Positions 26,664 to 36,700 of a stretch of DNA of 64,000 nucleotides are shown in pieces; the first letter of the stretch is position 1; the number at the start of each line of letters is the position of its first letter. Made by a program: the position numbers and the translations under genes. The notes under the pieces were generated by a model, which saw nothing but the letters and a program-made list of their open reading frames with translations, ran no database searches and was not told where the DNA came from. This DNA comes from Oscillospiraceae bacterium (lineage in GTDB: Bacteria; Bacillota; Clostridia; UMGS1840; HGM11507), in the NCBI GenBank assembly GCA_015068665.1, contig SVKB01000001.1, positions 226,812-290,811 on the forward strand, written 5' to 3'.

Positions 26664-27686
26664 ATGAAAATACTGATAACAAAACCAAGAGGAAATGATG
26701 TTTTTAATACATTCTTTACGGATAATGCAATAAAAGAGATAGAAAAGCTCGGAGAAGTTAAATATAATCCTCATAACAGAGAATATACCAGAGAAGAATT
26801 AAAAGAAGAATTAAAAGACATTGATGTTGTATTTACCGGCTGGGGAGCAACCTGTTATGACAGTGAATTACTGGAAAAAGCAAATAAGCTTAAAATTATT
26901 GCTCACACAGGCGGAAGTGCCGCAGCGATAATCAGCGATGAGCTTGCAAAAAGAAATATAACCTTACTTTCAGGAAACAGGCTGTATGCAGAGTCGGTGG
27001 CTGAGGGTGCTCTTACATATATGCTTATGGCACAAAGAAAAATGCTTAAAAACATTTCGGATATGGAAACCTCGGGATGGCCATCTGAGTATCATTTTAC
27101 CAAGGGGCTAAAGAGTAAAACCGTAGGTATTGTAGGCTTTGGTATGATTGCGGAAAATCTTGCACGTATACTGCAGGTGTTTGATGTAAAAGTAAAAATA
27201 TATTCAGGCTATCTTTCACAGGAAAAGGCAGACGAATATAATGCAAAGGTATGTTCTCTTGATGAAATATTTGAAACCTGTGATATAATATCAGTCCATT
27301 CGGGACTTAATGCAAAAAATCTGCATCTTATAGATAAAAAATATTTTTCCAAAATGAAGGATGATGCTCTTATTGTAAATACTGCCCGCGGAGCGGTTTT
27401 AAATGAAGACGACCTGATTTCTGAATTGAAAACGGGAAGAATAAGAGCAATTCTTGATGTATATGAAATCGAGCCTCTTCCAATGGATTCAGGCTTAAGA
27501 GGACTTCCAAACGCTATCCTTGTTCCGCACAAGGGCGGTCCTACAACCGATGTAAGAGAAATCGTAACCATAGAACTATGTGAGGATATAAGAAAATATT
27601 TCAGCGGAAGCAATGAACTTAATCATGAAATAACCCTTGAGTATGCAAGCCGAATGACCAATGAAAGTAAATTTATGAAAAAATAG
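26664..27686 (+). CDS. D-isomer-specific 2-hydroxyacid dehydrogenase
   Basis: A 340-residue NAD(P)-dependent dehydrogenase of the phosphoglycerate/glyoxylate reductase superfamily. The nucleotide-binding loop is GFGMIAENL near residue 158. The catalytic Arg (NTARGAV, near 240), Glu (YEIEPLP, near 268) and His (VPHKGG, near 288) are all present. Lengths and motifs do not single out serA, hprA or ddh. The gene begins four bases after the creatininase stop with only a weak ribosome site, so it is probably translationally coupled. Likely role: reduction of a 2-keto acid formed from the imported sugar (inference). Confidence 0.88.
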   Translation: MKILITKPRGNDVFNTFFTDNAIKEIEKLGEVKYNPHNREYTREELKEELKDIDVVFTGWGATCYDSELLEKANKLKIIAHTGGSAAAIISDELAKRNITLLSGNRLYAESVAEGALTYMLMAQRKMLKNISDMETSGWPSEYHFTKGLKSKTVGIVGFGMIAENLARILQVFDVKVKIYSGYLSQEKADEYNAKVCSLDEIFETCDIISVHSGLNAKNLHLIDKKYFSKMKDDALIVNTARGAVLNEDDLISELKTGRIRAILDVYEIEPLPMDSGLRGLPNAILVPHKGGPTTDVREIVTIELCEDIRKYFSGSNELNHEITLEYASRMTNESKFMKK

Positions 27687-27704
27687 AAAAAAGGTAAGTG
27701 CAAA

Positions 27705-29102
27705 ATGAGTTTGGCAAGTTCGTCTTTTTTAAAAAATATCTTTCCGGACAAAAGATTCTGGAAAATGATGTTTACATTTTCCATGCCTATAGCATTGCAG
27801 AATATGTCAATAGCTATACTTGGTATAATTGATGTTTCGGTTATAAGCAATATGGGAGAGACTGCTGTTGCAGCAGTTTCTCTTGCAAATCAGTTTTTTT
27901 ACATAATAACTCTTATTACTTTTGGTATAACAAGCGGTGCATCGGTTTATCTTTCGATGGCTTACGGTGAAAAAAATCACGAAAAAATGAGGGAAGTTTT
28001 CAGCATTACGATGTTTTTTTCTGTGGTGATAAATTTCCTGATTATGATGCTCTGCCTCGTTTTTCCCAATAAATCCCTGGGTTTTTTCACAAATGACGCA
28101 GCTACAATAAAAAACGGTGCAATATATCTTATTATTGTAAGCCCTACCTTTGTAATGTATAGTGTTTCAAATTCGTGCACAGCATTTTTCCGTTCGGTTC
28201 AGAAACCTCTGTTTCCGATGGTTGCAACCATAGCTTCCTTAGTGATAAAGACTGCTCTTAATCTTGTACTTATATACGGAGTCGGATTTATTCCTGCTAT
28301 GGGGATTGTGGGTGCTGCACTTTCAACACTGATATCCAAAGTTATTGAATTGATTTTATTCCTTATATTTATGCATAACTTTAAGGAAAAAGAATATATT
28401 TTTAAAATTTCCGACGTAAAGCATTTTAAACCAAAGGGAATAAAAGAATTTGTTTCAGGGACTTATGCGGTTATATTAAATGAAAGCCTTTGGGGATTGG
28501 GAATATCTGCTTTCGATGCAATATTCGGAAGAATGGGTGTTTCTGCAGTCAGTGCTGTAAGTATTGCACGCCAGCTTGAAAATTTAGGAAATTCCTTCTT
28601 TTCGGGTATTGCTATAGGAGCGTGCGTTGTGATAAGCAATAGCATTGGTGCCAACAAAATATCCAAAGCAAAAGAATATGCAAAAAATTATGCGCTTTCC
28701 GCCTTTTATGTAGGATTGTTTGTTATGGGGGTATTGCTTTTAGTTGATGTTCCGTATGTAAAAACGTTTTTTACAGGTCTGGAATCAGAAACTCAGAATC
28801 TTGCAGTATATCTTATAGCGATATATGCTTTGTATATGCCCTTCAGAAGCCTTGCAAGCACGCTGATTATGGGAATAATGCGTGCAGGCGGAGACAGCCG
28901 TTTTGCTATGTTCTGCGACGTGCTTCCTGTTTATATATGGTCTTTGCTTTTAGGTTTTATTCTTGGAATAAAGCTAAAATATTCAATTATAACTGTGCTT
29001 GCAGTTATGCTCTTTAAAAGAGTTATAAAATGTATTATTGCAATCAAACGTGTTACAAGCGGAAAATGGCTGAATTATATAAATTCCTGTAACCCGTCGT
29101 GA
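27705..29102 (+). CDS. MATE family efflux transporter
   Basis: A 465-residue polytopic membrane protein with about 12 hydrophobic segments in two homologous halves. It has MATE-type motifs such as FSMPIALQNM near residue 25, GETAVAAVSLANQ near 50, and the second-half counterpart GVSAVSAVSIARQLENLG near 280. MATE proteins export organic cations or drugs using a Na+ or H+ gradient. It is the last gene of the GH20-creatininase-dehydrogenase run, 18 bases after the dehydrogenase. It may export a waste product of that pathway or be a general efflux pump. Followed by a noncoding repeat region. Confidence 0.92.
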   Translation: MSLASSSFLKNIFPDKRFWKMMFTFSMPIALQNMSIAILGIIDVSVISNMGETAVAAVSLANQFFYIITLITFGITSGASVYLSMAYGEKNHEKMREVFSITMFFSVVINFLIMMLCLVFPNKSLGFFTNDAATIKNGAIYLIIVSPTFVMYSVSNSCTAFFRSVQKPLFPMVATIASLVIKTALNLVLIYGVGFIPAMGIVGAALSTLISKVIELILFLIFMHNFKEKEYIFKISDVKHFKPKGIKEFVSGTYAVILNESLWGLGISAFDAIFGRMGVSAVSAVSIARQLENLGNSFFSGIAIGACVVISNSIGANKISKAKEYAKNYALSAFYVGLFVMGVLLLVDVPYVKTFFTGLESETQNLAVYLIAIYALYMPFRSLASTLIMGIMRAGGDSRFAMFCDVLPVYIWSLLLGFILGIKLKYSIITVLAVMLFKRVIKCIIAIKRVTSGKWLNYINSCNPS

Positions 29103-29340
29103 TTTTTTCTGCTCCGTAAAATTACGGTGTCACTTTAAGACTTCGATAAAAGGAAGGGTATTTTGCCAAAATGAATGCAGACAGTACAAAAGTACGGCAA
29201 GGCTCATTTTGGTGAAAAGCAAAGAATGGCAAGGGTTTCTCGATGATTCCTTTGCCATTTCACTTAGAATTATAAATATTTTTATTTATCGACATTATAT
29301 AGATTTTTTATTTTTTTTTGCGGTAGACCGACTTTTTCGA
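29103..29340. other. Gene-free stretch with nested inverted repeats
   Basis: Includes CCGTAA/TTACGG (29116-29129) just after the MATE gene. A hairpin CCAAAATGA/TCATTTTGG (29166-29212) has an inner GTAC-AAAA-GTAC. An outer imperfect pair (TTCGATAAAAGGAAGGG near 29134 and GATGATTCCTTTGCC near 29237) encloses it. It has the same variable-hairpin style as the other noncoding elements. No coding potential. Confidence 0.5.
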
Positions 29341-29606
29341 CAGTCTGAGGGGATGTTTAAAAAGTTTGACTTTTTAAACATCCCCTGATATCGTTCTGAG
29401 GAGATTGGAAAAGCTTCAGAATAGACATTTTCAGCCACTCGCTGTATGTGATACAGCAAGTGGCTAAGTTTATTCATAACCAAAAACTTAAACTTTAAAT
29501 TTTTTTTAAAATCTTTACCTTTTTAACGGTTGATTTGATAAATATCTTTATCAGAATAGTTTAAATATATCGTTTTTGGTGGTCTGGAGTTTTTTTACAT
29601 TTCCTT
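29341..29606 (-). repeat. Family B dispersed repeat, copy 1
   Basis: The reverse complement matches 36882-37155. Shared blocks in order (as written in copy 2) include ATGTAAAAAAACTCCA, CCACCAAAAAC, AACCATTAAAAAGGTAAAGATTTT-like sequence (compared in pieces), TTTTGGTTATGAATAAACTT and CCACTCG. In this copy the outer hairpin is a perfect 16-bp stem (29349-29385, arm GGGGATGTTTAAAAAG). An inner hairpin lies at 29433-29465 (AGCCACT ... AGTGGCT). Confidence 0.8.
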
Positions 29607-29682
29607 TGGATTAAGACCTTAAGTTTTATATAAATACACTTTTAATATTTAAGGAATAGTGAATAGTGAAGAAGTAAAAAGT

Positions 29683-29714
29683 AAAAGACGACAAGTCGAA
29701 ACTTGTCGTCTTTT
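29683..29714 (-). terminator. Terminator downstream of tRNA-Ser(GCT)
   Basis: A perfect hairpin with arm AAAAGACGACAAG and loop TCGAAA directly follows the tRNA on the minus strand and ends in a T-run. Confidence 0.85.
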
Positions 29715-29804
29715 GGCGGAGAAGGAGGGATTTGAACCCTCGCGCCGGTTTCCCGACCTACACCCTTAGCAGGGGCGCCTCTTCGGCCTCTTGAGTACTT
29801 CTCC
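29714..29804 (-). tRNA. tRNA-Ser (anticodon GCT)
   Basis: A 91-nt minus-strand tRNA with encoded CCA. The acceptor GGAGAAG pairs with CTTCTCC; the T-arm holds GGTTCAAATCC; the long class II variable arm is typical of serine. The anticodon loop CTGCTAA places GCT, reading AGC/AGU. It lies downstream of tRNA-Ser(TGA) in the same orientation. Confidence 0.95.
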
Positions 29805-29837
29805 ATAACCGAAAATTAAAAGATATAAATTTGTTTT

Positions 29838-29858
29838 GGGCAGGTTATTAGCCTGCCC
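29838..29858 (-). terminator. Hairpin between the two tRNA genes
   Basis: GGGCAGG/CCTGCCC with a short loop lies between the tRNA-Ser genes on the minus strand. The following tract AAAACAAATTT is a poor terminator tail, so read-through or processing is possible. Confidence 0.5.
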
Positions 29859-29864
29859 AATTTC

Positions 29865-29951
29865 TGGCAGAGAGGAAGAGATTCGAACTCTTGGCACTTT
29901 CGTGTCACTGGTTTTCAAGACCAGCTCCTTAAACCACTCGGACACCTCTCC
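29865..29951 (-). tRNA. tRNA-Ser (anticodon TGA)
   Basis: An 87-nt minus-strand tRNA with encoded CCA. Acceptor GGAGAGG; anticodon loop CTTGAAA gives TGA, reading UCA; T-arm GAGTTCGAATCTC; class II variable arm. It has its own consensus promoter immediately upstream. Confidence 0.95.
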
Positions 29952-29966
29952 ATGTCAGTGCAATTA

Positions 29967-29995
29967 ATTATATCAAATAAATGGGGATTTGTCAA
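29967..29995 (-). promoter_or_regulatory. Sigma-A promoter of the tRNA-Ser pair
   Basis: On the minus strand TTGACA (29990-29995) and TATAAT (29967-29972) are 17 bases apart, a perfect consensus match typical of stable RNA genes. Confidence 0.88.
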
Positions 29996-30060
29996 TAGAT
30001 TTTTTTTGGATTATTTTTTGCACAAATTTGATGCTTTTCTATTGTTTTTTTGAGGATAAA

Positions 30061-30927
30061 ATGTTAGAATATATACGAAAAGTAAGTAAAGGCGGTGATT
30101 TTACGGAAGAGCAAAATATTAAAACTTACGTGGTAATAAAACACAAATATGATAACAAAAGCGGCGGTACAAATGTCCATGTCCATGATTTTTATCAGCT
30201 TATGTACATTGCGGCGGGGGAAGGAAATGTAAAGGTTTCCAATGAAAGCCTTCGTGTTAAGCCCGGTGATGTTATTTTTATTGCGCCTATGGTAGAGCAC
30301 GGAGTTGATTTTGCCAATACCTCCATGACCACCTATGAGATAAAATTTGATATATTTGAAAATGAGCTGGAAGAAATTGCCCGCAATATCGGTGTGCTTT
30401 ACTATGAAGAGGATAATAAAATAAAAAATCTTATCTTAAAGATAATAGATGAGTCCACCGAATGCCGTCCTTATTATAAAAAAAGTGTAGAAAACTTTAT
30501 TTCCCAGATAATCATCTATCTTACCAGGCAGAAAAGTCTTGCAAGTGACAGCGAATCTGTGATAAATATTTCCTACGAAGGCCATTCATCAATTGCCTCA
30601 AAGATTAAAACCTATATTGATTTTAATTATTCAAAAAAAGTGTCTTTGGTTGAGCTGGCGGAAATTTTTTGTATTTCCCAGTCACACCTTTGCAGGGAGT
30701 TTACTAAAAATTTCGGTATGTCACCAATAAAATACCTTAACAATTTAAGAATTGAAAAGGCTAAGGAGCTTTTATCCATAAGCGACTATTCCATTGGTGA
30801 AATTGCCTATCGCGTGGGATTTAACGACATTCACTATTTTTCCCGTTATTTTACCAAACAGGAAAAGATAAGCCCTGTGTCATACCGCAGAAAGATAAGA
30901 GATGTTCTTGTTATTCAGATAAATTAA
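30061..30927 (+). CDS. AraC family transcriptional regulator with cupin sensor
   Basis: A 288-residue regulator. I use the ATG at 30061 with GAGGA just upstream; an open frame extends to 29989 but runs into the tRNA promoter. An N-terminal cupin (about 30-110: VHVHDFYQLMYIAAGEG, PGDVIFIAPMVEHGVD) is followed by two HTH motifs (about 195-280: VSLVELAEIFCISQSHLCRE and IGEIAYRVGFNDIHYFSRYF) and the terminal ISPVSYRRK. It probably senses a sugar. It lies 14 bases before hydF but may regulate more distant glycan genes. No ligand can be assigned. Confidence 0.92.
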   Translation: MLEYIRKVSKGGDFTEEQNIKTYVVIKHKYDNKSGGTNVHVHDFYQLMYIAAGEGNVKVSNESLRVKPGDVIFIAPMVEHGVDFANTSMTTYEIKFDIFENELEEIARNIGVLYYEEDNKIKNLILKIIDESTECRPYYKKSVENFISQIIIYLTRQKSLASDSESVINISYEGHSSIASKIKTYIDFNYSKKVSLVELAEIFCISQSHLCREFTKNFGMSPIKYLNNLRIEKAKELLSISDYSIGEIAYRVGFNDIHYFSRYFTKQEKISPVSYRRKIRDVLVIQIN

Positions 30928-30941
30928 GGAGAGATTTTAAG

Positions 30942-32129
30942 TTGAACAAAACACCCAATTCCATGAGAAAGCATATAGGGATATTCGGGGATACCAATTC
31001 AGGTAAATCTGCCCTGTTCAATAAAATAATAAATCAGGAGCTTGCTATAGTTTCCGACAAAGAGGGAACCACAACCGACCCGGTAAAAAAGGCTATGGAG
31101 CTTATCGGTCTCGGACCTGTTGTATTTGTTGATACTGCAGGAACAAGCGATTTTACCGAGCTTGGTGCCTTAAGAAACAAAAAAACATTTGATATTCTTA
31201 AGCAGGTTGATTATGCCTTGCTGGTAATTGATTATAAGACATACAGCAAGGAGTCACTTTTAGCTCTGAAAAAAGCTTTGGAACAGAGCAAAACTCCTTA
31301 CAGTATTGTTATTTCCAAAAATGATATGCTTACTTCTTCAGATAGAGAGAAGGCTTTTTCCGAATTTGAAAAGCCCTTATTCGTTTCCGTTAAGGATGAG
31401 GCTTCCGTTGAGGCTTTAAAGAGCTTTCTTATAAATGCTCTTAAAGATCTTGAGAAGGAAAACGGTCTTTTGGACGGACTTGCAAAGGCGGGGGATAATG
31501 TGGTCCTTGTAATTCCTACCGATTCGGAGGCTCCCGAGGGAAGGATTATACTACCGCAGGTACAGACTATAAGAGCCTGTCTGGATATTGGCGCCTTTTG
31601 TCATATTGCCAATGAAAACAATCTTCCGGGCCTGCTTGAAAAAATCGATGCCGACCTTGTTATCACCGATTCCCAGGCATTTAAAAAGGTTAACGAAATT
31701 GTACCCGTAGATATACGTCTTACCTCCTTTTCCATGCTTCTTGCAAGGCAGAAGGGGGAGTTCTCCTTGCTTTTTAAGGGTGCTGAAGCCATTGAAGGCT
31801 TAAAGGACGGAGACTGTGTGCTGATAAGTGAGGTTTGTACGCACAACACCTCTCATGAGGATATAGCAAAGGTAAAAATTCCCGCTCTTTTAAAAAAGAA
31901 AACAGGAAAAGAGCTAAGATTTGAGTTTTCCTCGGGTTTTTCTTTTCCCGACGAGCTTTCAAGATACGCTCTTGTTATTCATTGCGGAGGCTGTATGATA
32001 ACAAAAAAGGCGATGAGTCAGCGTCTTGATACGGTTAAAAATAACAAGGTGCCCGTTACCAATTTCGGAGTTGCGCTGGCATATCTTACAGGTGCCTATA
32101 ACCGCCAGAATTTTTTACTTGACCTTTAA
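30942..32129 (+). CDS. hydF: [FeFe]-hydrogenase H-cluster maturation GTPase HydF
   Basis: A 395-residue GTPase that acts as scaffold for the 2Fe subcluster before transfer to HydA. The G-domain shows GDTNSGKS (P-loop, 16-23), DTAG in the switch II position and SKND for guanine recognition. The C-terminal cluster-binding site is the HydF signature C299-T-H301 followed about 46 residues later by H347-C348-G-G-C351. The start is TTG at 30942 with AAGGAGAG eight bases upstream. hydE, hydG and the hydrogenase itself are not in the window. The gene indicates an anaerobe producing or using hydrogen. Confidence 0.95.
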   Translation: MNKTPNSMRKHIGIFGDTNSGKSALFNKIINQELAIVSDKEGTTTDPVKKAMELIGLGPVVFVDTAGTSDFTELGALRNKKTFDILKQVDYALLVIDYKTYSKESLLALKKALEQSKTPYSIVISKNDMLTSSDREKAFSEFEKPLFVSVKDEASVEALKSFLINALKDLEKENGLLDGLAKAGDNVVLVIPTDSEAPEGRIILPQVQTIRACLDIGAFCHIANENNLPGLLEKIDADLVITDSQAFKKVNEIVPVDIRLTSFSMLLARQKGEFSLLFKGAEAIEGLKDGDCVLISEVCTHNTSHEDIAKVKIPALLKKKTGKELRFEFSSGFSFPDELSRYALVIHCGGCMITKKAMSQRLDTVKNNKVPVTNFGVALAYLTGAYNRQNFLLDL

Positions 32130-32140
32130 GGAGGCCTGAT

Positions 32141-33682
32141 ATGAAAAAAATATCATTAATTCTCGCTGTAATCTTTTTAATTAACTTTTTTTCATGTATC
32201 CCGGGGTGGGCAAAAACCGACTACGAAATAGTTTTTTCAGAAAACTTTGAAGGGGATTTATCCCGCTGGCGTCTTTTCTATGAGGGCGGTAAGCAGAAGG
32301 ATTCCCAAAAGAATAAATATATTGGCTGTTACCTTGAAATGGGCATTGCAAAAGATCAGCTCACCGATACCAAACTTCCCCGTGCGGAAAGTACTCCATT
32401 CCCGGTGGAGGGCGGAAAAATCTATACTGTAATGGCGGATATGTGCGGTATGGATGATCAGGTAGGCTACCTTGTTTTTCTTGATGAAAAGGGGCACCGT
32501 CTTGACGATAAGGGCTATAAATTTCAAAATAACATAAACTCCTCCGACTGGCAGTGCGGCTATTCCTATGTAGAAGCACCCGAGGAGGCAAAGAAAGCTT
32601 CGGTTATCCTTATGGGCGGCAAGGCTGCCTGTAACTTTGATAATGTGATAGTCTGCAAAGACCGTGTGGGAATAAGCTCGGATTTTGACAGCCGTGAAAA
32701 ATACGGTCCTCAGGCTTTATCTAATTCAATAACCGAAGCTCAGAAGTATGACATCGTTTTCTCACAAACCTTTGAAGAAGGCACACTGGATGACTGGACT
32801 TATTCTGACCGCAGCTCATCGGTAAAAATCAGGAAAACCGATTCCAATGCTTATACCGGAAGAAAGTCGCTTACCGTAAAAAACGATACTCCCGGAAAAA
32901 CCGTTGGTATAACAACACCTTCTTTTTCGGTTATCCCGAACTTTTTATATGAATTTTCGGCGGATATCTATAAGCAAGGCATTGGTAACAATTCAGTTGA
33001 GCTCATTGTTAATTTTTATTCCGAAAAGGGAGAAAAGCTTGAAGCCTTTACCTTAAAAGCCGATGCTTCAGACTGGGAAAGCTACAAGCTTAGCCTGACA
33101 GTCCCCGAAAAAGCAGTAACGGGAGATATTCTGATTGAAGGGGGAAGCGGTACAGCGGTTTCTTATGTTGACAATATCTTTCTTATCAATAAAACGGTAA
33201 GGACTTCCGAGGAGGAAAAGCTCGAGAAAATAAAAAAATCCTCGGTTATAATAAAGACGGGAACTTCCAACGCTCTTTCTAAGGGGGTTAAAACCCTGAT
33301 TGATGAAAATAATTCAAAGGTTGTCCCTCTTATCATAGATTCAAGAACCCTTGTTCCGGTACGCTTTTTAGCTTCAAATTTCGATTTTAAAGTTTCCTGG
33401 GACGAGACCACTAAAACGGTTACCTTAAATAAAGAGGATAAAAGCTGTAAAATTGTGCTTGGTAATAAGGAAATTGAGCTTAACGGGGAAAAAATTATTT
33501 CCGATACTCCGGCAATCAGTATAGAGGGAAGAACTATGCTTCCCTTAAGAATTCTTTGTGAAAAGGTTCTCGGAAAATTTGTTTTCTGGGATCAAAGCGG
33601 TCTTATTGTTATTGGTGACGAAGAAGCTTTAACCCAGGAGGATAAAGGTATTATAGAGGCTTTGGTTCAGGCTGCTTTATAA
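32141..33682 (+). CDS. Secreted protein with two CBM-like domains and copper-amine-oxidase-N repeats
   Basis: A 513-residue exported protein. Signal peptide about 1-24 (ending PGWA). Two carbohydrate-binding sandwich domains resemble CBM4/9-CenC types (about 28-180 and 205-355; each opens with a FSENFEGDL or FSQTFEEGT block and ends with a VDN-like motif). The C-terminal about 380-510 is a copper amine oxidase N-terminal-like domain (DSRTLVPVRFLASNF, EGRTMLPLRILCEKV), a stalk module common in Clostridia and not an enzyme here. It sits 11 bases after hydF and before the beta-helix cluster. Role: probably extracellular glycan binding. Confidence 0.82.
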   Translation: MKKISLILAVIFLINFFSCIPGWAKTDYEIVFSENFEGDLSRWRLFYEGGKQKDSQKNKYIGCYLEMGIAKDQLTDTKLPRAESTPFPVEGGKIYTVMADMCGMDDQVGYLVFLDEKGHRLDDKGYKFQNNINSSDWQCGYSYVEAPEEAKKASVILMGGKAACNFDNVIVCKDRVGISSDFDSREKYGPQALSNSITEAQKYDIVFSQTFEEGTLDDWTYSDRSSSVKIRKTDSNAYTGRKSLTVKNDTPGKTVGITTPSFSVIPNFLYEFSADIYKQGIGNNSVELIVNFYSEKGEKLEAFTLKADASDWESYKLSLTVPEKAVTGDILIEGGSGTAVSYVDNIFLINKTVRTSEEEKLEKIKKSSVIIKTGTSNALSKGVKTLIDENNSKVVPLIIDSRTLVPVRFLASNFDFKVSWDETTKTVTLNKEDKSCKIVLGNKEIELNGEKIISDTPAISIEGRTMLPLRILCEKVLGKFVFWDQSGLIVIGDEEALTQEDKGIIEALVQAAL

Positions 33683-33685
33683 TTT

Positions 33686-33718
33686 AAAGGACGGGAATTT
33701 AGAATTCCTGTCTTTTTT
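33686..33718 (+). terminator. Rho-independent terminator
   Basis: Stem GGACGGGAATT paired with AATTCCTGTCT (one G-U) and a run of seven T, just after the CBM protein gene. Confidence 0.85.
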
Positions 33719-33720
33719 TA

Positions 33721-33749
33721 TTGCATTAGCGGATTTACTGTGATATAAT
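33721..33749 (+). promoter_or_regulatory. Promoter of the beta-helix gene cluster
   Basis: TTGCAT (33721-33726), 17-base spacer, TATAAT (33744-33749) with an extended TG at 33741. It lies 42 bases before the ATG at 33792. Confidence 0.8.
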
Positions 33750-33791
33750 TATTGTGACTGTTCATCAATTAAAAATAAAGGAGTAGGTATT

Positions 33792-36700
33792 ATGAGAAAA
33801 ATATCTTTAGCCCTGGCATTTATTTTTATAGTAACAAATATGTTTATGGTAGGAGGATTTGCGGCAGAAGAAAGTGCTGTTTTATCTGCAACCTTTGAAA
33901 GCTGGCCTTGGCTTTCAAATACCAATATACCTTCTAACTGGAGTAATTCGGGTACACAGTCAAGCTATGTATCAAAGGACAGCTCTACCAAGGTAAGAGG
34001 CTCATACGGTGTAAAAGTTACCGACACTTTAACCACTGCTACTGCAGGTGTTAAGTCAAATACTTTTTCTGTTACTGCCGGAAAGACATATAAATTAAAG
34101 GCAAAAGGTTATGTTCATGAAGGTTATATGAACGCTTTTATAAGATTCCTTGATTCATCCGGTACTAAAGTAGGTTCTGATATCATTGGTCTTGCAAACA
34201 TTGTTGGCCAGTGGAATGATATAAATGTATCGGGTATCGCTCCGGAAGGTGCTGTCAAAGCACAGGTTTATCTTCACGGTCATCAGGCAACAGTCGGTAC
34301 GGTTACATGGGACGAAGTATATGTATACGGATACGGCTACACGGCTCCTACACAGGGGACAGCTGTTAATTCACAGATAGTAGCACCAAACGGCAGTAAG
34401 CTTAAATATACATCCTATGACGATAAGGGAAATACTTTATCTGACTTTTCATACGCAGGTTTCTATGCAGGAAAAGTTGAGATTCCTGATACCGACAATA
34501 CTAACAGTAAAATGTATGTTCATTCCGTTTTAGAAGCAAAACCGTGGACCGCTGAACAGATTGCTGACGGTACGGCAGCTAAAGACGATACTCTTCGTAT
34601 TCAGACTGCCATTGACAATGCAACTGCGGCTGTTGAATCAGGTGAGCTTGCTATTGTTAAACTGAAAGCAGGAAATTATTATGTGGCAGATACTAAGGCT
34701 GACGGTTCGGCATTACGCTTAAAAAGTAATGTAGTCTTATCGGGCGAAGGCCAGGGACCGACAGGTACTGTTATTCGTGCAACCGGTAAAAGAACTGTTA
34801 AAGTTACCACCAATGATGACGGCTCTACATCCAGCTCAACTCTTAATTACATTGTATTAAGAGCAAGCGGTACAAAGCCTTCAGTTACAGGAACCGCAGT
34901 TAAAATTGCCGATTCATATATTAAATCAGGTTCAACCACATTCAATGTTGCCGATGCTTCTCAATTTAAAGTAGGAGATTTGATAAAAATTTATCATCCG
35001 TCATCTGCTGAATGGGATAAATACATGGAAATGACCACAATGTCTTATAATGGAACATCAACCAAGTGGGAAGGCAAGGTTGATATGAATACCGAAAGAG
35101 TCATTACTGCTATTTCGGGGAACACAATAACTGTCGATTTTCCATTCTTCGTTCATTATGATATGTCAGTTGCTGAATGTACTGTTCAGAAACTGAATGA
35201 TTCAAGAAGACTTGAAAATATCGGTGTTGAGAACTTAAGAATAGAATCAGATTTTAATAAAAATGATTTTGATACAGCGGGAAGATATGATGATGAAGAC
35301 CATGCGAACTATGGTATATATATGAGTGCAGCTAAAAACTGTTATATTCAGGATGTAACCTTTAAACATATTCTTCATTCTTCCATACTTCTCACAGATT
35401 ATACAAAGCAGGTTACTGTTCGTAACTGTTCGATTTTAGAACCTGTATCTATTGTTGAAGGCGGTAAAAGATACTCCTTTGCTGTAAATAAAGATACCCA
35501 GCAGATTTTAATTACGGGCTGTTATTCAAATATGGGTCGTCACGATTATGAAACAAGCTTTACCTGTACCGGACCTGTTGTATTTTCAGACAGTGTTGCC
35601 GATCAGACTCTTGCTGCAAGCGAAACTCACGGTACATGGTCTACCGGTGTTCTTTATGATAATATGAGTATGATAGGCGATAAATCAATAGGATTCTTTG
35701 CTTCTACCAACCGTGGTATATATGGAACAAAGACTTCTCAGGGATGGTCAGGAGCCGGTGTTGTATTCTGGAATACATTGGCTTCAACAGTAATTGCAAA
35801 TGATCCGTCGGGAGATTATCAGAACTTCCTTGTTGGTATTTCGGGACTTTATTCAACAGCGTCAAGCTTAAAAACCGGTAATATTAATACTTATAAAACA
35901 CTTTACAAAACTGACAGTATTGCGGCTGATTCAAGTGCGGCATATAATAAATTTACAACAGCCTCCAATACATCACTTGCAGGAGATGCTTATAAAGAAG
36001 CAACCACTACTCCGGTTGAGCCGAGAAGCTTATATAAGGCTCAGCTTGCCCAAAAAGTTACAGGCAGCTTCAAAAACGGAAAGCCTAATGCTCCTGTTAT
36101 AGTTTCTCCGATGCCTGATGATGAGTATTCATCCTATGCGGTGAGAATTGACGGTTTCTATCAGAAAGGTGCAACTGATGTTAATGTTTATGTTGACGGT
36201 GAGAAAATAAAAGCTACATTAAATTCCTCCGATAATACATTTTTTACAACAGTTGAAGGGTTGTCGCGCGGAGTGCATAAGATTTATGCAACTCAGGTTA
36301 TCGGCGGTGTTGAAGGTAATAAAACTGCAGACAGATTTATTTCAGTGGGCAGTTCTGATGGGGAATATACCTCGGCGTTAGGAAGCAATTATCCTGTTTC
36401 AACACTTTCACTTATACAAAACGATAACAGATTAAGCTACGACAGGTACCTTTTATCTTTGGATGTTGACGAGCTTCCGGAGGAGCTTCCCAATCCAACA
36501 GTATCGCTTGTAAATACAGCTACTCAGGATAATGTTCTTATAGTAAAGAGTCAGACAGGTCCTCAGGCAATATACGGAAAATACGGTATATTTGCTACCA
36601 AGGTTCCCGAATATAATGGCTATGAAATTAAAGAGTACGGTGTATTGGTATCTGTTGATGAGGATATAATAGATATGTCTACTTATACATATATAGTTCC

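Noticed and set aside
29989-30060. N-terminal extension of the AraC gene
   Set aside because: It reaches into the tRNA promoter region, and the added residues are not AraC-like; the ATG at 30061 has GAGGA.
32141-33682. Copper amine oxidase enzyme
   Set aside because: Only the N-terminal-like stalk domain is present; the catalytic oxidase domain is absent.
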